Assembly (NCBI RefSeq): GCF_000003815.2
Contig: NC_049985.1
Coordinates: 4,084,267-4,148,266 of the forward strand
Reading direction: 5' to 3'
DNA from: Branchiostoma floridae
Lineage: Eukaryota; Chordata; Leptocardii; Amphioxiformes; Branchiostomatidae
DNA length: 64,000 nucleotides
Shown here: piece after piece, positions 12,199 through 22,750 of the stretch
How positions within the stretch are numbered: the stretch's first letter is position 1
Layout of the letters: the number at the start of each line of letters is the position of its first letter
The notes under the pieces: generated by a model
What the model was told of the DNA's origin: nothing
Seen by the model: the letters and a program-made list of their open reading frames with translations, nothing else
Database searches by the model: none
Position numbers and translations under genes: made by a program

Positions 12199-15100
12199 TG
12201 TGGTGTGTTATTCTGAAACGCATGATTTTCTGATACCAAGAGAGGCTCAAACGTCTGCTTCCATAATACTTACTGGTGTATTCAGGGGACAATTACTTGT
12301 CTTTGGCCTGGTGGATTATTTGAGGGGTAAGACAATTGAAAATTCAACATAGAGGCCCCCAAATAATGGAAAGGTGTACAGAGACAACCTAAACCATGCA
12401 TCTGCTTGGAAATGCGGGCTCCAGTCTGTGTACTATAGGAGTTCGCGACCGTGACGTCACTAGTGTGCTAGGTTCACCAGTTAACAAACAGACACACTTA
12501 CGCACATCCTGATCTCAAACACAAACACGACCCACTAAAGAAATAGTTTGTCCTAAAGAAACCCTCTACAATAAGACTTTGTGTGAGTCCTGGGGTCACC
12601 AGTTTAACAAATAGCGACACTTACGTATGTTCTGAGCTTTCACGCAAATGAGATTTTTTTCTTACACAACAGTTTAGTCTTGCAAGTCAACAAGAACCTT
12701 CACAATAGGACTTAGCTAAAGTCTTGTTAACAGTAAATAGAGAAAACGTTTATCCAGAGCTTTCACCTATAAACATAAGTGAGTCTTTCTTGGGGAAGTT
12801 TTACCCTGTTCTTAAACCATTTCTGAACAGATGGTTATGAAGATAAGTTCTGTAAACCAGTCTATAAATTCAAACCAGTTAAAAACAGGTCTGTTAATCA
12901 GAACTTTTATAACTTCAAGATTACAACTAGAGTGATCATTTTCAAGCCGACTTGGTCAAGAATATATTACGGTAGAAGCCAGACTGTAAATTTACCAAAT
13001 AAATTTTTCGTTAAAAAGCTGAGCTTGAGCTCGGGCCATGACAACATTTCTTCGGAGCATGTTGGCCCAAGAGCCGAGGAGCTAGCCTGAGAAATCCCTT
13101 GAGACAGCCTGTCCTCCAGACTAAGAATACATAGGTTCTTCAAGCCTTGGCAAACTACTTCAATCCGCATTTCCATTTGGTTCAAAATGGCGGCCGCCAT
13201 AGAATCTGGACAAGGACAATGAAGGTCATCAGAGGGAACACTGGAGGAGGTCATTATAATTCAATTATCATTTTAATCATGTTTTATCTTATCATTTAGC
13301 CTTTACCAGCCGTATCTTCAAACCTATGCTATGAGATACGTCCACCTCATTATTTTTCAATTTCTGACGATATGACGTAAGTCTTTACATAATGATAAGG
13401 TCACTCTCTGTACTGGCTTCAGCTTTATTAATTCAAAACCTAGAGTAGGAATGACATTAATGACAATCAAATAAGGTTCTCTATTGTCACACCTTTGTAT
13501 GGAATGCAATAATTTAAACAAACAGCTAATACGTCAGTTATCATATCAGTTAAACACATTAAAGGTCAAACGACTCATATCAGTAACCTGTCGAACATAT
13601 GTGTCAGCTGACTTTTGACCTACTCGATAACAAATCATATATCACCATATATATATATAAATTACAACAGGGCAGCACTCCTTCTGATGCCATTTTTCCT
13701 TCTGAAGGTTGTACTTTTAACAAACGAACATGAAGGCTATAATGTGTGCTATTTCCTCATTAAAACAGTGCTAATGATGTTTCCATTATGAAAACTGGTG
13801 ACTCCTTTATGACTGGTTATCTACATCAAACACATGCTGGGGGGTCCATGGGTCGCCGTGGCAACGGCATCCGTTACCATGACTACGCAAACGATTTAAA
13901 GGTCCTCAACTGCCAATCATGATAATTTGGGGAGACAAGTGGTGGCCCAGAAGTTATGACTCCTGTCAGACCTCCCCTTTTGCAACTTCACCTGCACGCT
14001 AGACACCTGTCACCGCCCACCTGTGTTAGCACCTTCCTAACCCCCATCAGACTTAGAAATATACCAGGCTTCACCTTTGAACACCTGACAGACGTCACCT
14101 GCCTTCAATATCAGGTTTCACCTGGGAACACCTGCTTAAAGGTGCCGAGAATGCCAACACCATACAACTGCCAACACCATACAACTGGATACCCTTCCAT
14201 CCGCCAACCCAATCTCCTAATAGTGACAGCGCCGTGTGAGTTTACGGTTGTGCCCGCCACTCTAACCACAGTTACCGGGCCAAGTGACCGCGCAGCCCCC
14301 ACTTGGCGTATTTGAACATGTTCTTCACTTCGGTATGTTGTTGACTCGACCCTAACCTTTGACCCCGCGCAAACAAACTTCGAAAAATAGCGACACAATG
14401 GTCTGGCGTGGCCATAGCGACGGTGTAAATGCCTTCTTAAGGGTGATCAGCCGGTGTTATATTGTTGCTGATCGCTGATATATGGGGGGACTGTTGAGCC
14501 GTTGAACTCTTGTGGTCAAAGGGCAATGTTATAAATTCAACATTAGACAGCTCCTAAAAAGGTTTGATTGTAACGGGCGCAAATTTCGTTTTTCTAAACA
14601 GCATTACGCTTAAGAGACAGATTCAAAATCTTTAAATCCCACATAAAGAACTTTCTACCAATCTTTTACATACTATGCAACCCAAGTCGTTTTAAGAAAT
14701 GACTGGATCCTATAATTATGCAAATTGTTGACACGTGGTTCTAAAATACTGTGTGACGTGAACTGTCTTTTAAAAAGGCAAGATAGCCTGTGACGTCCCC
14801 CGTCTCTAGTCATGGATAGCTGGTGGGCTTTCAAAATTTCATGATCATATGCCAAAAGCATAGGAATCTGCTCATGGTATAGGTGACTAGCTTTTTGGTC
14901 ATACAGAACGCATAATCCATTCGATATTTTAATATTAAAGAGCATACAGCCCTAAACATATGATATTCATGGCTAATATAATTTGAAAGGTTTTGGGACA
15001 TTAGGCTTCAATGATTTACCACATTGAAAGTGACCAGAAGTATAGACACAGCTGCGGGACCACCGTTCCGAATTTATGGTCCCTCTCATACTAATAACTG

Positions 15101-18100
15101 AATTTATCACTAAAATAACTGGTAATAGGGCTTGCTAAGAACCTGTGCAAACTAAACTTGTATCCGACAGTTAAGACTTTAACAACACTTCTGTGCATAG
15201 TTTAAGTCAATGGATTTGGGTCCGATAGAGGCATTTTTAGAATTCTTTGCTATTTCAAAAATTTAGATTTTCAGTCAAACGTACACATGAACGACATGTA
15301 GATAGACTGGCGGTACCCGTGAGATACCGACAGCTGCACACCATGGTCTGACCTCAGCCTTGTCCATGTGACTTTAAATAAACTGCTACATGTATCTATT
15401 TTTAACATACCTACCAGCTCTGTAACAGACTCTTCTGGCCTATTTCTACAGAGAAAATGGTTTTCATCCGGACTTACAATTGTAGCCTGAAACGTTCGCA
15501 GAAGCCTTGTCCCATTTGATCAGGAGTTATCGGCACAACAGAACGTACTACTGGATCAATCATATTGATCCTTGCTAATCTATACCAGCCAGGTGACTTT
15601 GGAAGGTTTTAACAATGTCAGAAGTTGTATTAGTGGGATCACTAGCTAACGTTGGGATTAACGTGGATTAAAGTATCAGATTTACCCTGGTGTTCACCTC
15701 ACCTGGGGACAGGTGGCTGTTTGGAAAAACACCTGTCTGTCTTTAGGTAAGGCGTTTTTAACGGATTCTAACTAGTGGAATGGCTTTGTGGATACGGCAA
15801 TACGTACTCTTTCAGTACTAGATCAGTCCTGTTCTTGTTAATGATACAGTCGACTCTATTTGAACATAATTACCCTATCGACGTGATCATTTTGTTTAAA
15901 CATTAAGCTTTTCATCGGTCACTGAGCTTCGTTCTTCAGTCAGTTGTAGCATACTATTCCCGATTCTCTTGAGTTTCACTTATTTATATCTTACTTGGCG
16001 TCCTCCTTCTGTCTCTCTCTCTCTCTCTTTCTCCCTGTCTATCTCTCTCTATTTGTCTGCCCCCAAACCCTATTTTCCTTTCTATTTTCCAGCCTAATTT
16101 TCCAGCCTAATCATTTGCCTAAACCCTATTTTTCGTTCTATTTCCAGCCTCCTCCTTCATGCTTTTGGACTTGTCCGAAACTCATCTGGTGCAGACGACA
16201 GTCGGTGACAGACGAACGTCCCGCAGAGACTGGGGGTTTTAATCTAACACCTCAGCGGAGCAATCACCGGACCGTGGTGACATGGTTAAACACGGGCAAA
16301 TCCCCCGGATGGAGAAAAATACACAAGTCAGCAAATACAGATCAAACACTCCACCCTGCACCGTTACGAAACTTTACCTCAACTTTAACGTACTGATACA
16401 CTATTCACGAAGAAAAGTTCATTTAAGAGTGCGTTAGAATACACTCACACAAACATTACACAAGAGTAGTTTTGACACTTACTCTATGTAATGTCAGGTT
16501 TGTTTGTTTGTTTGTTTGTTTGTTTATTTTGTTACTGACCATGTATTCCCACAAAGAAATTATGAGAACTGCAAGTTTCTTTAGTTTTGTGGTGCTCTTT
16601 TCGTAACACTGCATGTAGCTGTGCTAAAGGCAATAGTGTCACATTCGTAGCACGATTCTATTCAAAGTTTTTCATGCAACAAGGCGATGACAGAACCTGT
16701 CATCGACAAGGCTGTACAGACTACAACAACCTTTTCCTGTCACAGGATATCTGAATCTCGACTGTACTATACAGGTACGCGACAGTCCACGACGTAATGT
16801 CATAACTTGCTGTCATAATAAGCCTGTTGTATTAGTGTAATGTGTCCAGCTGATCCTAAATGGCGTATGTCGCGACCGTCTGTCTGAACAATTGTAGGAA
16901 ATACTTGTAAAATGCGGTCCCTACAAAACAGACAGAGAGAACCCAAGCTTTACCATGTGCACTTCCGTTGTTGGTGTTGATTTAACGGTTGGCTGCTGTT
17001 GGAATCTTTCCTCTTGCTTGAACGCACGATTAAGTTTAATCAAAAACTAGAAAACAGCTAGTACATGTTTTGTAGATTCCTTCTACACCTGGACATCTCC
17101 AGGTAACGCCATAATGGTTATAAAATGTAGTGTTTTGTATAGTGTTGCTTGTAACTTGTTATGTATGATACAAGTATTTGTGTTATAATTAAAGCTAAAG
17201 AGGACATGCACTGGGGTAGAAAATACCCAGCCGAATGTTTTCTGCTGCTATAGCTACTATATTAGATAAGCTAAATATTTCTTGTCGATTCATCCTAGTT
17301 ATCCACCAAAACACGACAACAACAGGTGTAGTAACTTCAAAACATACTTACGATTGATATACTTTGAAAATCTAAAGAATTAGTTTTGTCTGAAAAGATG
17401 CCCCGTGTTACCAATATTGATGTTTAGCTTGTCTGAAAAGAAGATTCCGCGTGTAACAGATCTTTAGCCTGTATTTGACCCTTTTCTACATTATAAACAG
17501 CCAATTAGTGTCGTACCTTTTGTCTGTTTCTTTTCCTGACTTGTGGTTTCTTGACTCTGACGTCTTCTACCTGTAAAACTTCTCCTCTCTCCTCCTCCTC
17601 CTCCGATTCTCCGGACTCCTCCGGAGGAGCTTCTCCTTCCGGGTAGAACTCCGTGGCGGAGGGAAGACGGTGTTTCTTCAAGAATTTCCTTCTTTTAGCG
17701 CTGTTAATTCTTAAGTAGCGTAGCATACCCACATAGTCTGACAGATCGTAGTGTCCGTACCGCTGTAGTAATCCTATGGAGGTGGAGGGTAACCGTGTCT
17801 TTGGCTGACTCGGGGCGGTGTATCTTCGGTAGGACGCGGGGACTGAGTACTTCTTCGCCGCCCCACCACCGGCACCCTTCGCCGCGCTCGCTCTGACAGG
17901 TTCCTGGGAATATTTCCTGACTCCGCCTGCTGTAATGCGGGTGGACAAGTCCAAGTTGACGCGGGACTCGTCGTACGAGCGTAGCCTGGATCGTAGACTG
18001 GTCTGTGTACCCCTACGCGAGCTAGGCGGGCCCAAACTGAAGCTGACCGCCCGCGATGACCCTGTAGACCCCCTCTTCTGGATGCCCGGCAAGCCAGGCT

Positions 18101-18161
18101 GCGGGCTTCGCTCCGCTCGGCTCTCAAGCACCTGAGACACTCTCTTTAAGTCACTCATCAT
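59..18161 (-). CDS. CNBD2: Cyclic nucleotide-binding domain protein, CNBD2-like (14-exon form)
   Basis: Fourteen exons chain in phase: 17517-18161, 8374-8441, 6265-6391, 5720-5794, 5207-5298, 4637-4799, 4083-4166, 3399-3614, 2569-2656, 2015-2224, 1621-1691, 1169-1309, 579-722, 59-202. They give about 755 residues. Residues 1-215 are basic and Ser/Arg-rich with an acidic patch. Residues 280-420 form a cyclic-nucleotide-binding fold: FDPKRVIIRQG, then FYFILSGTAVV, then the phosphate-binding cassette FGELALMHQSKRNASV with its Glu and Arg present. Residues 419-520 and 645-705 look like a second, degenerate domain (IYVVVTGRCRVLKSL, then EGDVFGLVNVVF) split by a Ser-rich linker. CNBD2 in mammals is a soluble cyclic-nucleotide receptor linked to sperm function (family knowledge). 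There are no membrane segments, which argues against a channel. The symbol rests on domain order and recalled similarity. Another CNB-domain family member is possible. Confidence 0.72.
579..722 (-). CDS. CNBD2: CNBD2-like exon P (degenerate second cassette)
   Basis: A 144-base phase-0 exon encoding GLVNVVFSPAEGGTGMSL then VSDGAECILISRKFFEKHL. It occupies the cassette position of the second domain but has neither FGE nor the cassette Arg, so cyclic-nucleotide binding here is unlikely. Confidence 0.88.
1169..1309 (-). CDS. CNBD2: CNBD2-like exon O
   Basis: A 141-base phase-0 exon encoding an acidic Ser-rich linker and then VFIQVQTLKEGDVF, where the second CNB-like beta-roll resumes. Splice sites CGACACAG and GTAAGT. 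Confidence 0.8.
1621..1691 (-). CDS. CNBD2: CNBD2-like exon N
   Basis: A 71-base exon encoding LPEDASSHKQQLEELFNERL and TIS, a short charged helix in the linker. Splice sites CATCTCAG and GTAAGT. Confidence 0.8.
2015..2224 (-). CDS. CNBD2: CNBD2-like exon M (low-complexity linker)
   Basis: A 210-base exon encoding a Ser/Pro/Arg-rich, probably disordered segment (SASDDSEETAPASSSSRSS and ARRRQTRSATRPRTDSPG). It interrupts the second CNB-like domain. Splice sites CCCATAG and GTAAGC, phase consistent on both sides. Confidence 0.82.
2569..2656 (-). CDS. CNBD2: CNBD2-like exon L
   Basis: An 88-base exon. GRCRVLKSL completes the strand begun in exon K (IYVVVT-GRCRVLK), followed by a Ser/Arg-rich linker. 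The donor is weak (CAG before GTTCGA), but phase with exon M is exact. Confidence 0.8.
3399..3614 (-). CDS. CNBD2: CNBD2-like exon K
   Basis: A 216-base phase-0 exon encoding the hinge region and the start of the second CNB-like domain: FLRKVPELQGWPVDKLPQHN, then LYTFFRRGLVICKDSSMADK and IYVVVT. Splice sites CACCCAG and GTGAGT. Confidence 0.88.
4083..4166 (-). CDS. CNBD2: CNBD2-like exon J (phosphate-binding cassette)
   Basis: An 84-base phase-0 exon encoding ELALMHQSKRNASVICKD and TVSLLAVGRE. Together with the preceding FG it gives FGELALM-x5-R-x-A-x-V, the cassette that holds the cyclic phosphate. The key Glu and Arg are both present, so ligand binding is plausible. Confidence 0.92.
4637..4799 (-). 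CDS. CNBD2: CNBD2-like exon I (CNB domain 1 core)
   Basis: A 163-base exon encoding FDPKRVIIRQGHIAENFYF, then ILSGTAVVTVISRDEDTGEP, and ending in SFG. It carries the beta-roll strands of a cyclic-nucleotide-binding fold. The FG at the end joins Glu from exon J to form the FGE of the phosphate-binding cassette. Confidence 0.92.
4978..5162. repeat. CAGA-rich microsatellite
   Basis: An imperfect (CAGA)n/(CAGG)n tract with interspersed ATGACAGACAC units, inside the intron between exons I and H. Confidence 0.8.
5207..5298 (-). CDS. CNBD2: CNBD2-like exon H
   Basis: A 92-base exon encoding ALKSVRSAVDVFSEFPIKM and QESLIRVGWYE plus TG, which joins exon I to give Cys. This is the N-terminal helix and first strand of CNB domain 1. 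Confidence 0.85.
5720..5794 (-). CDS. CNBD2: CNBD2-like exon G
   Basis: A 75-base phase-0 exon encoding VFVSDEAKAILRL then APEDRTEEQIQL, the helical lead-in to the first cyclic-nucleotide-binding domain. Splice sites TCTGCAG and GTAAGC. Confidence 0.85.
6265..6391 (-). CDS. CNBD2: CNBD2-like exon F
   Basis: A 127-base exon bounded by TTTCCAG and GTGAGA. It encodes a charged linker (EEDEKQKK) followed by SFAEFQYEIESMMNKSG and AFDPSYYKARKE. In phase with exons E and G. Confidence 0.8.
6621..6662. repeat. Perfect 42-base palindrome
   Basis: Two 20-base arms (left arm begins ATAATGTACATTG) around a 2-base TC loop, with no mismatch. It would extrude as a hairpin. Confidence 0.95.
7003..7250. mobile_element. 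Harbinger-like MITE with TAA target duplication
   Basis: Inverted termini AGGTGCGCTCCCACCGCA and its near complement TGCGGTGGGAGAGCACCT lie about 250 bases apart, flanked by TAA on both sides. A 3-bp TAA/TTA duplication is typical of PIF/Harbinger elements. The interior has no coding capacity. A diverged relative of the interior lies at about 9245-9470. Confidence 0.75.
8374..8441 (-). CDS. CNBD2: CNBD2-like exon E
   Basis: A 68-base exon from CCTCCAG to GTACGT encoding PLARFRRITRTVVMLSKAVTTE plus two bases. The basic amphipathic helix RFRRITRTVVML resembles the pre-CNB helix of CNBD2 proteins. Phase 0 in, 2 out. Confidence 0.75.
9245..9470. mobile_element. Degraded second copy of the 7.0-kb MITE
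   Basis: It shares ATGAATTTCAGAGATGAAGA, CATACTTTTACGTATTACGC and CGCAGTGACCGAACCCCGCA-type blocks with the element at 7003-7250, in the same orientation. The terminal repeats are eroded. Confidence 0.65.
10165..10350 (-). mobile_element. tRNA-derived SINE
   Basis: On the minus strand a tRNA-like head shows a box A-type GGCGTAACTGG (10327-10342) and a box B-type GAGTTCGATCC (10285-10296), about 30 bases apart. It is followed by a tail containing CCCTTGGGAAAGGCACTTTA. The head-plus-tail layout and eroded stem pairing mark a SINE rather than a functional tRNA gene. Confidence 0.75.
11460..11830. repeat. Minisatellite of about 21-24 bases
   Basis: Degenerate tandem units of the form AACTACAGATACAAACACAC run for about 370 bases. 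Confidence 0.85.
12150..12211. repeat. TG microsatellite
   Basis: A nearly pure (TG)n run of about 60 bases. Confidence 0.97.
13852..13865 (+). promoter_or_regulatory. X-box (RFX-type) consensus match
   Basis: GTCGCCGTGGCAAC fits GTNRCC-N2-RGYAAC, the RFX-family X-box seen upstream of many ciliary genes. It lies in an intron of the CNBD2-like gene, upstream of exons E to Q. The match may be chance. Confidence 0.4.
17517..18161 (-). CDS. CNBD2: CNBD2-like exon D, first coding exon of the short-promoter form
   Basis: It opens with two consecutive ATGs and has an in-frame TGA upstream in the leader, so it can be a true first exon. It ends AAG before GTACGA, in phase 0, matching exon E. It encodes 215 residues: Ser/Arg-rich with Tyr, then a Lys-rich stretch (RINSAKRRKFLKKHRLPSA), a Glu-rich run and a basic end. 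The surrounding 17.6-18.5 kb is rich in G+C and CpG, consistent with a promoter. A cryptic in-phase acceptor (GTGTCTCAG before GTGCTT) would also allow use as an internal exon. Confidence 0.75.
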
Positions 18162-18800
18162 TAGGTAGTATGGTGAGGGAGGGGGGTATCAGTATGGCTC
18201 GTTAGATCCCACCGTACGACTGGAGAGCTTACCCCGGGCAGCTGTGCACACGACTCCGGCCAGCAGGGCGAACCGTTCCGTGCGACGCCATGCCGATCAA
18301 TAAACAGGGCTAGCAAACACGGGACTCCACACGAATGGCGGTGTTTGTGTTCCGTTAGTCTTGTCACATACACACACAAGCACACACACAAACCAATTAA
18401 ACACTGAGCTAGGCGGGGCCACAGCGGAGGGCGAACAGGACAAGGGAGGGCACCGTAGCGCCCGTACACAACCCTAACAAATTACCGCCTTGTTTGACCA
18501 CTTCACGCCCGTTTGACGGCAAATAGACCGGTAATATTGAACCAGGGAGGACCGTTTAGTAGGCCCTGACAATCGCGGCCGACGTTTTAATAAACTCCAC
18601 ACAAAGAGGCGACAGGGGGGCTAATACGGGTCCACAAAGGTGGGATTGTGCCGGTGGGAGGTGGGGAGGGGGTCTATTGACCAGGTGAGATGTAAAGAAA
18701 AACGTGGTGACTGTCCGCAAATGTCACGACATTCCATCAGACCCTGACGCGCACGGACGTCAAACAGGCCCCGTGGCACGTCCGGCCGAACGTGACAGAC

Positions 18801-19190
18801 AAAGAACTGTCCTTAAAATATCTTAAAAATGAGCAGACGTCATTTTGTAAACATCGCCTCAGTTGAAACAGTAACAAATAACGTTGTTGTAAGTTCTTAA
18901 GTGGTGAATCTTTTAAACTTAAAGAGTGACCGGCTATCACAAGAAACAAAGAACTGTCTTCGAAATATCCTAAAAATGAGCTGACGTCATTTTGTAAACA
19001 TCGCCTCAGTTGAAACAGTAACAAATAACGTTGTCGTAAGTTCTTAAGTGGTGAATCTTTTAAACTTAATGAGTGACTGGCTATCATAAGAAACAAAGAA
19101 CTGTCTCCTAATTACTCTAGAAGTGAGCTAACGTCATTTTAGTTTAAATAGTAACAAGTACCGTTTTAATTTATGAAGTGGTGAATCTTT
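18801..19190. repeat. 147-bp tandem repeat, about 2.6 copies
   Basis: AAAGAACTGT recurs at 18801, 18948 and 19095, each exactly 147 bases apart. Copies 1 and 2 are nearly identical over their full length; copy 3 is diverged and truncated. Confidence 0.9.
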
Positions 19191-19389
19191 GCCAATTTAC
19201 CCTTTGGAGTCCCTGCACTTGTATTGTGTTCTAAACAGTTCCCAGTTAAGACCCATTGACACTCAACGGGTTCATGAGAACCTCTCCTCTGCCGTGTCTG
19301 TAAATGCTCCTGTGTAGTTGTTTAGTCTGATCTTGTTCGACATGCCGGCCATACTGTTGTGCCAACAGCGCCCGGGGGATGTTTGCGCA

Positions 19390-19715
19390 CAAGAGCCGGC
19401 AGTGAAACATCATAAATCACGACCTAAAGTCACTACGGGGCGACTGTACACAGCAGTTGTAGGTGTAGTAGTGTAACTTGGCACAGCTATTTTTAAGTTA
19501 AGTTTAGATCTGTAACGTGTTCTTGAATCTACAGTGAATAGAGACGGGGGCCGACATAGACTTCCGACCACAAGAGCCGGGAGTGAACATCATAAATCAC
19601 GACCACAGCAGTTGTAGGTCCAGGATTGTAACTTGACACAGTTATTTTTAAGTTTACGAGTTCTTGAATCTTCGTTGAATAGAGACGGGGGCCAACACAG
19701 GCTTCCAGCCACCAT
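19390..19715. repeat. Two-copy repeat sharing the 34.2-kb MITE interior
   Basis: Blocks such as GAATAGAGACGGGGGCC and CATCATAAATCACGACC occur twice in direct order. The GAATAGAGACGG motif also occurs inside the MITE at 34198-34611, so these are probably fragments of the same or a related family. Confidence 0.65.
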
Positions 19716-20234
19716 TGACTCGCTGCTCACGTCATACTCACGGGAGGTCACGTGATCGTGCAGTGCAAATCATAGAACTAGTTTGTGTACAGTTTGCTCT
19801 GCTAGTATGTGCTATTCTATAGCATCTATGTATTAACCATCTTTATTTACATGTACTTACCCGCATGGTTTATACCACTATAATGTCAATGAATAATTGG
19901 CGAAACAAAACAACTAAAGCTATGCTACCAGCATACCACTAAATCCATCGTTTACCAAATCGCTGAACATACAAGGCTATAAGAATACATGATATATATT
20001 CAGTTTCACGTGACACAATTATGGGGAATATTTTGCATTTATCTTAGAATGTTTTCATGGCAGAAAAGTACAGTTCCAGTGCGAGCTATTAGTGTTTTCC
20101 CTGAGATATCCGTGGTATAGTCAACTGGCAACTCAGGGCGCTCTTTGGGTTCAATTTAAAAACAACAACAACAATTGAAACAATATAGATCAAGCACGAA
20201 AATTCTTTTTTCGTCTAACGCTTTAGCTCGTTTT

Positions 20235-20512
20235 ATAGCATTGGACGATAGGGCTGGCATGGCAACGAGCAGCTGAGATCTGTACGAGTATGACAACAGG
20301 CAGCAGGGATCTATACATATGGTAACGAGCGACAGGGGTCGGCATGACAACGGGCAACAGGGGTCGGCATGGTAACGGGCAACAGGGGTTGGCATGGCAA
20401 CGAGCAACATTCGTTGGCATGGCAACGGTCTACAGAGTGGTCGGCATAGCAACGGGAAGTGGTAGTTGGGATGGCAACTAGCGGGAACAGTCGGCATAGC
20501 AACGGAATTCGG
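20235..20512. repeat. Minisatellite rich in GGCAAC/GACAAC units
   Basis: About ten degenerate units of 27-30 bases built on GGCATGGCAACGGGCAACAG. Many contain the RFX half-site RGYAAC. Confidence 0.85.
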
Positions 20513-21723
20513 AGTCCGTACGGCAATGCAATTGAATCTGCTCCACCTCGAAAGTCAAACAATTGACTGACAGTGAGATGAAAATCTATTATTGATATGT
20601 TTGCAGAGAAACAATCAAACCATGGAGTACAATTTTGACATAAGTGGGAGTTCTATGTTAAATATCACACTCCAACAATAGTTTAATTTGCAGGAAGTTT
20701 GCAGGAGATCTTATCCATTGTATATGTTGAGCCAGTTGATACAACCCTGGTGTATAAACTGAACCAAACACACAAACTTGACAAGGTAAACAAGCCACAA
20801 ATTAGCTGATCCAACATCATGAGCCATTGTGATTGTGGGTGTATTTAAACGCGGACAATTCTACATCAATCAAATATTGGGCTAATCCGACATGTGCTGC
20901 GTAGGTGAGACATTGACCAAGTAAAGTTAAAAGAAGTTGGTAACCATAGAATACGTGCAGTAAATATGTATTTAGAATATTGTAAGTATATGCAAATAGA
21001 AAAAAAACTAAAGAAATATCTTAGGTTTGAACCTAGGCCTCGGTTTCCCTGCCAAATCTCTTGACATTGTATGGTGAATTGAACGTGTTCTCAAGTCTAT
21101 AATCTCTTCAATTTCTTTTGGCATTATTTTTTTCATATTTCGTCTTTCTGATATGGATGCAGTTTGGGCGATAAAAAATCAAAAAGAGCCTTGAGGGACG
21201 ATACTAGTACCATACATTAGGCATCTAGGCATGTTGTTAAGAAACGCGTCAATGATGCTGTGATATTTTATCTAATCTCTCTCTTATTGTTCCAGGTCAA
21301 TTGTGTCGCCATGACAACTATCGAACGTGCCCTGTCGGACATATTTGGTCATCAATAATGACGTCATCGTCACCAGACGACCTGGGAGGTGATAGGTAAA
21401 CGAGCGCACCTGGGGTGACCAAGAAACGCAGAGGGAATGTAAAAATCAGTCGGCCGGGGATTCGTACACACTGGCTAGAAAAAGTGGGAAGGTGGTGGGT
21501 TCCTAGAACAGCTTTACCCAAGGCTGTAAATTGCGTGGAAATTGGCACTGGGTTGTCATTCACAACTTTTCACAGATAATGAGGTCCAAGTTCAGGTCCG
21601 GACCTACACCTGATCCTATGGACCTGGACCGTACCTGGACCTGAATTTTCTGTATCGGTACCCACCCCTAGCGGCAGGTGCGTGTTGCGACGCCATCTAG
21701 CGGAATAGAACAGAACTGCTCAC

Positions 21724-21931
21724 CTCCTCAGCTTCCGCTTTGTCGCCATCGTCTTCAGCAACCACCTGTTGCGCAGCGGGTACCGCATCCTGGTCCGCCC
21801 GGCTGCTGACTGCGGACAGGGCCCGCTGGCTGGGGGGCAGGGGCGGGAGCTCGAGCTGCGGCGGGGCCTGGGCCGAGTCCTCCCGAAGGCGGTACCCGTA
21901 CCTCGTCGCTAGCCGCCGCCGAACCTTCTCC
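21724..21931 (-). CDS. CNBD2: CNBD2-like alternative exon C
   Basis: The acceptor CCAACCAG and the donor GAG before GTGAGC bound 208 bases. The first base completes an ATG codon with the two left over from exon B, followed by EKVRRRLATRYGYRLRED, a Pro-rich stretch (PPQLELPPLPPSQR) and an acidic end (AEDDGDKAEAEE). It ends in phase 0, so it can splice directly to exon E at 8441 or to the in-phase cryptic acceptor inside exon D. Confidence 0.65.
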
Positions 21932-22407
21932 CTGGTTGGAGAAATAGAGAGGAAACATACACGTTTAACTTAAAACCACTAAACCCCAAAAGGGAGAGGC
22001 GCAATGTTTCACGCGTATCTGTCGGTTTCCCTACCTATGTTTCTTACCTTGTGTAGGCCAGTTTGTGATCTTTGCACGTATCTTTGTAGATGGCAGAGCC
22101 CACATAAAAATGGCGCACATTGTCGAATCTCCAGGCAGATTAACCAGTGGTATCAGATAGTATCAAAGTTGGCCATGGCTTAGGAGTACAGCTGGCCAAA
22201 GGGAGTCATCATGCAGCCAATAGGACCCCTAGGTCGGCTTCACTTCTCTGGCAACTTTTGATACAATCTCATGCCTCCGTAGGATCTGCTTGGAGATTAG
22301 CCATTGTCTTGTGATGACAGGGCGTTATCAGATAATGAGTGAGGGCGGGGATTACGTAAATAGAAGACCTCTTTTCACGCAAATCCCCCATTCACAGCCC
22401 CGCCTGT

Positions 22408-22750
22408 CACGCCTTAGAACAATACGGAAATAAATGGGGCTATCATTAGCTGCTAATCCCTTAATGAAAGGGAAGAAATCTTAAAAAAGCTTGTTACATT
22501 CGCCTCATGATTTTTTTGTTGTAGGATTTTTAACGAGGTTATGACACAACCTAACATTGGTAAGGATTTAGGACGCCTTCGAACAATACGGAAATAAATG
22601 GGGCTATCATTAGCTGCTAATCCCTTAATGAAAGGGAAGAAATCTATGAAAACATAGAAGATATGCTTCTTACATTAGTCTAATGATTTTTGTGGTAGGA
22701 TTTTCAACGAGGCTAGTATGACACAACCCACCATTGGTAAGAATTTACGA
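22408..22750. repeat. Two-copy direct repeat, period 164 bp
   Basis: AACAATACGGAAATAAATGG and the following roughly 70 bases occur twice, nearly identical, 164 bases apart. The second halves are more diverged. Confidence 0.9.

Larger units (their letters stand above)
8442..17516 (-). other. 9-kb intron between exons D and E
   Basis: A long intron with a degraded MITE (9.25-9.47 kb), a SINE (10.17-10.35 kb), a duplicated splice-site-bounded block (10.48-10.81 kb), a minisatellite (11.46-11.83 kb), a TG microsatellite (12.15-12.21 kb) and an X-box/YY1-type pair (13.2-13.9 kb). From 14 to 17.4 kb I see only anonymous intron sequence with a TTTG microsatellite near 16.5 kb. Confidence 0.65.
18162..21723 (-). 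other. Region upstream of exon D; tandem repeats
   Basis: It contains the CpG-rich leader of exon D (18.16-18.7 kb), then a 147-bp tandem array (18.80-19.19 kb), a duplicated block of about 165-180 bp (19.39-19.72 kb) and a GGCAAC-rich minisatellite (20.24-20.51 kb). From 20.6 to 21.6 kb I see nothing recognisable. Confidence 0.65.

Noticed and set aside
12967-13254. 95-codon minus-strand open frame starting near the ATGGCGGCC palindrome
   Set aside because: No recognisable domain, and no splice sites in phase with the neighbouring exons. Probably intron sequence.
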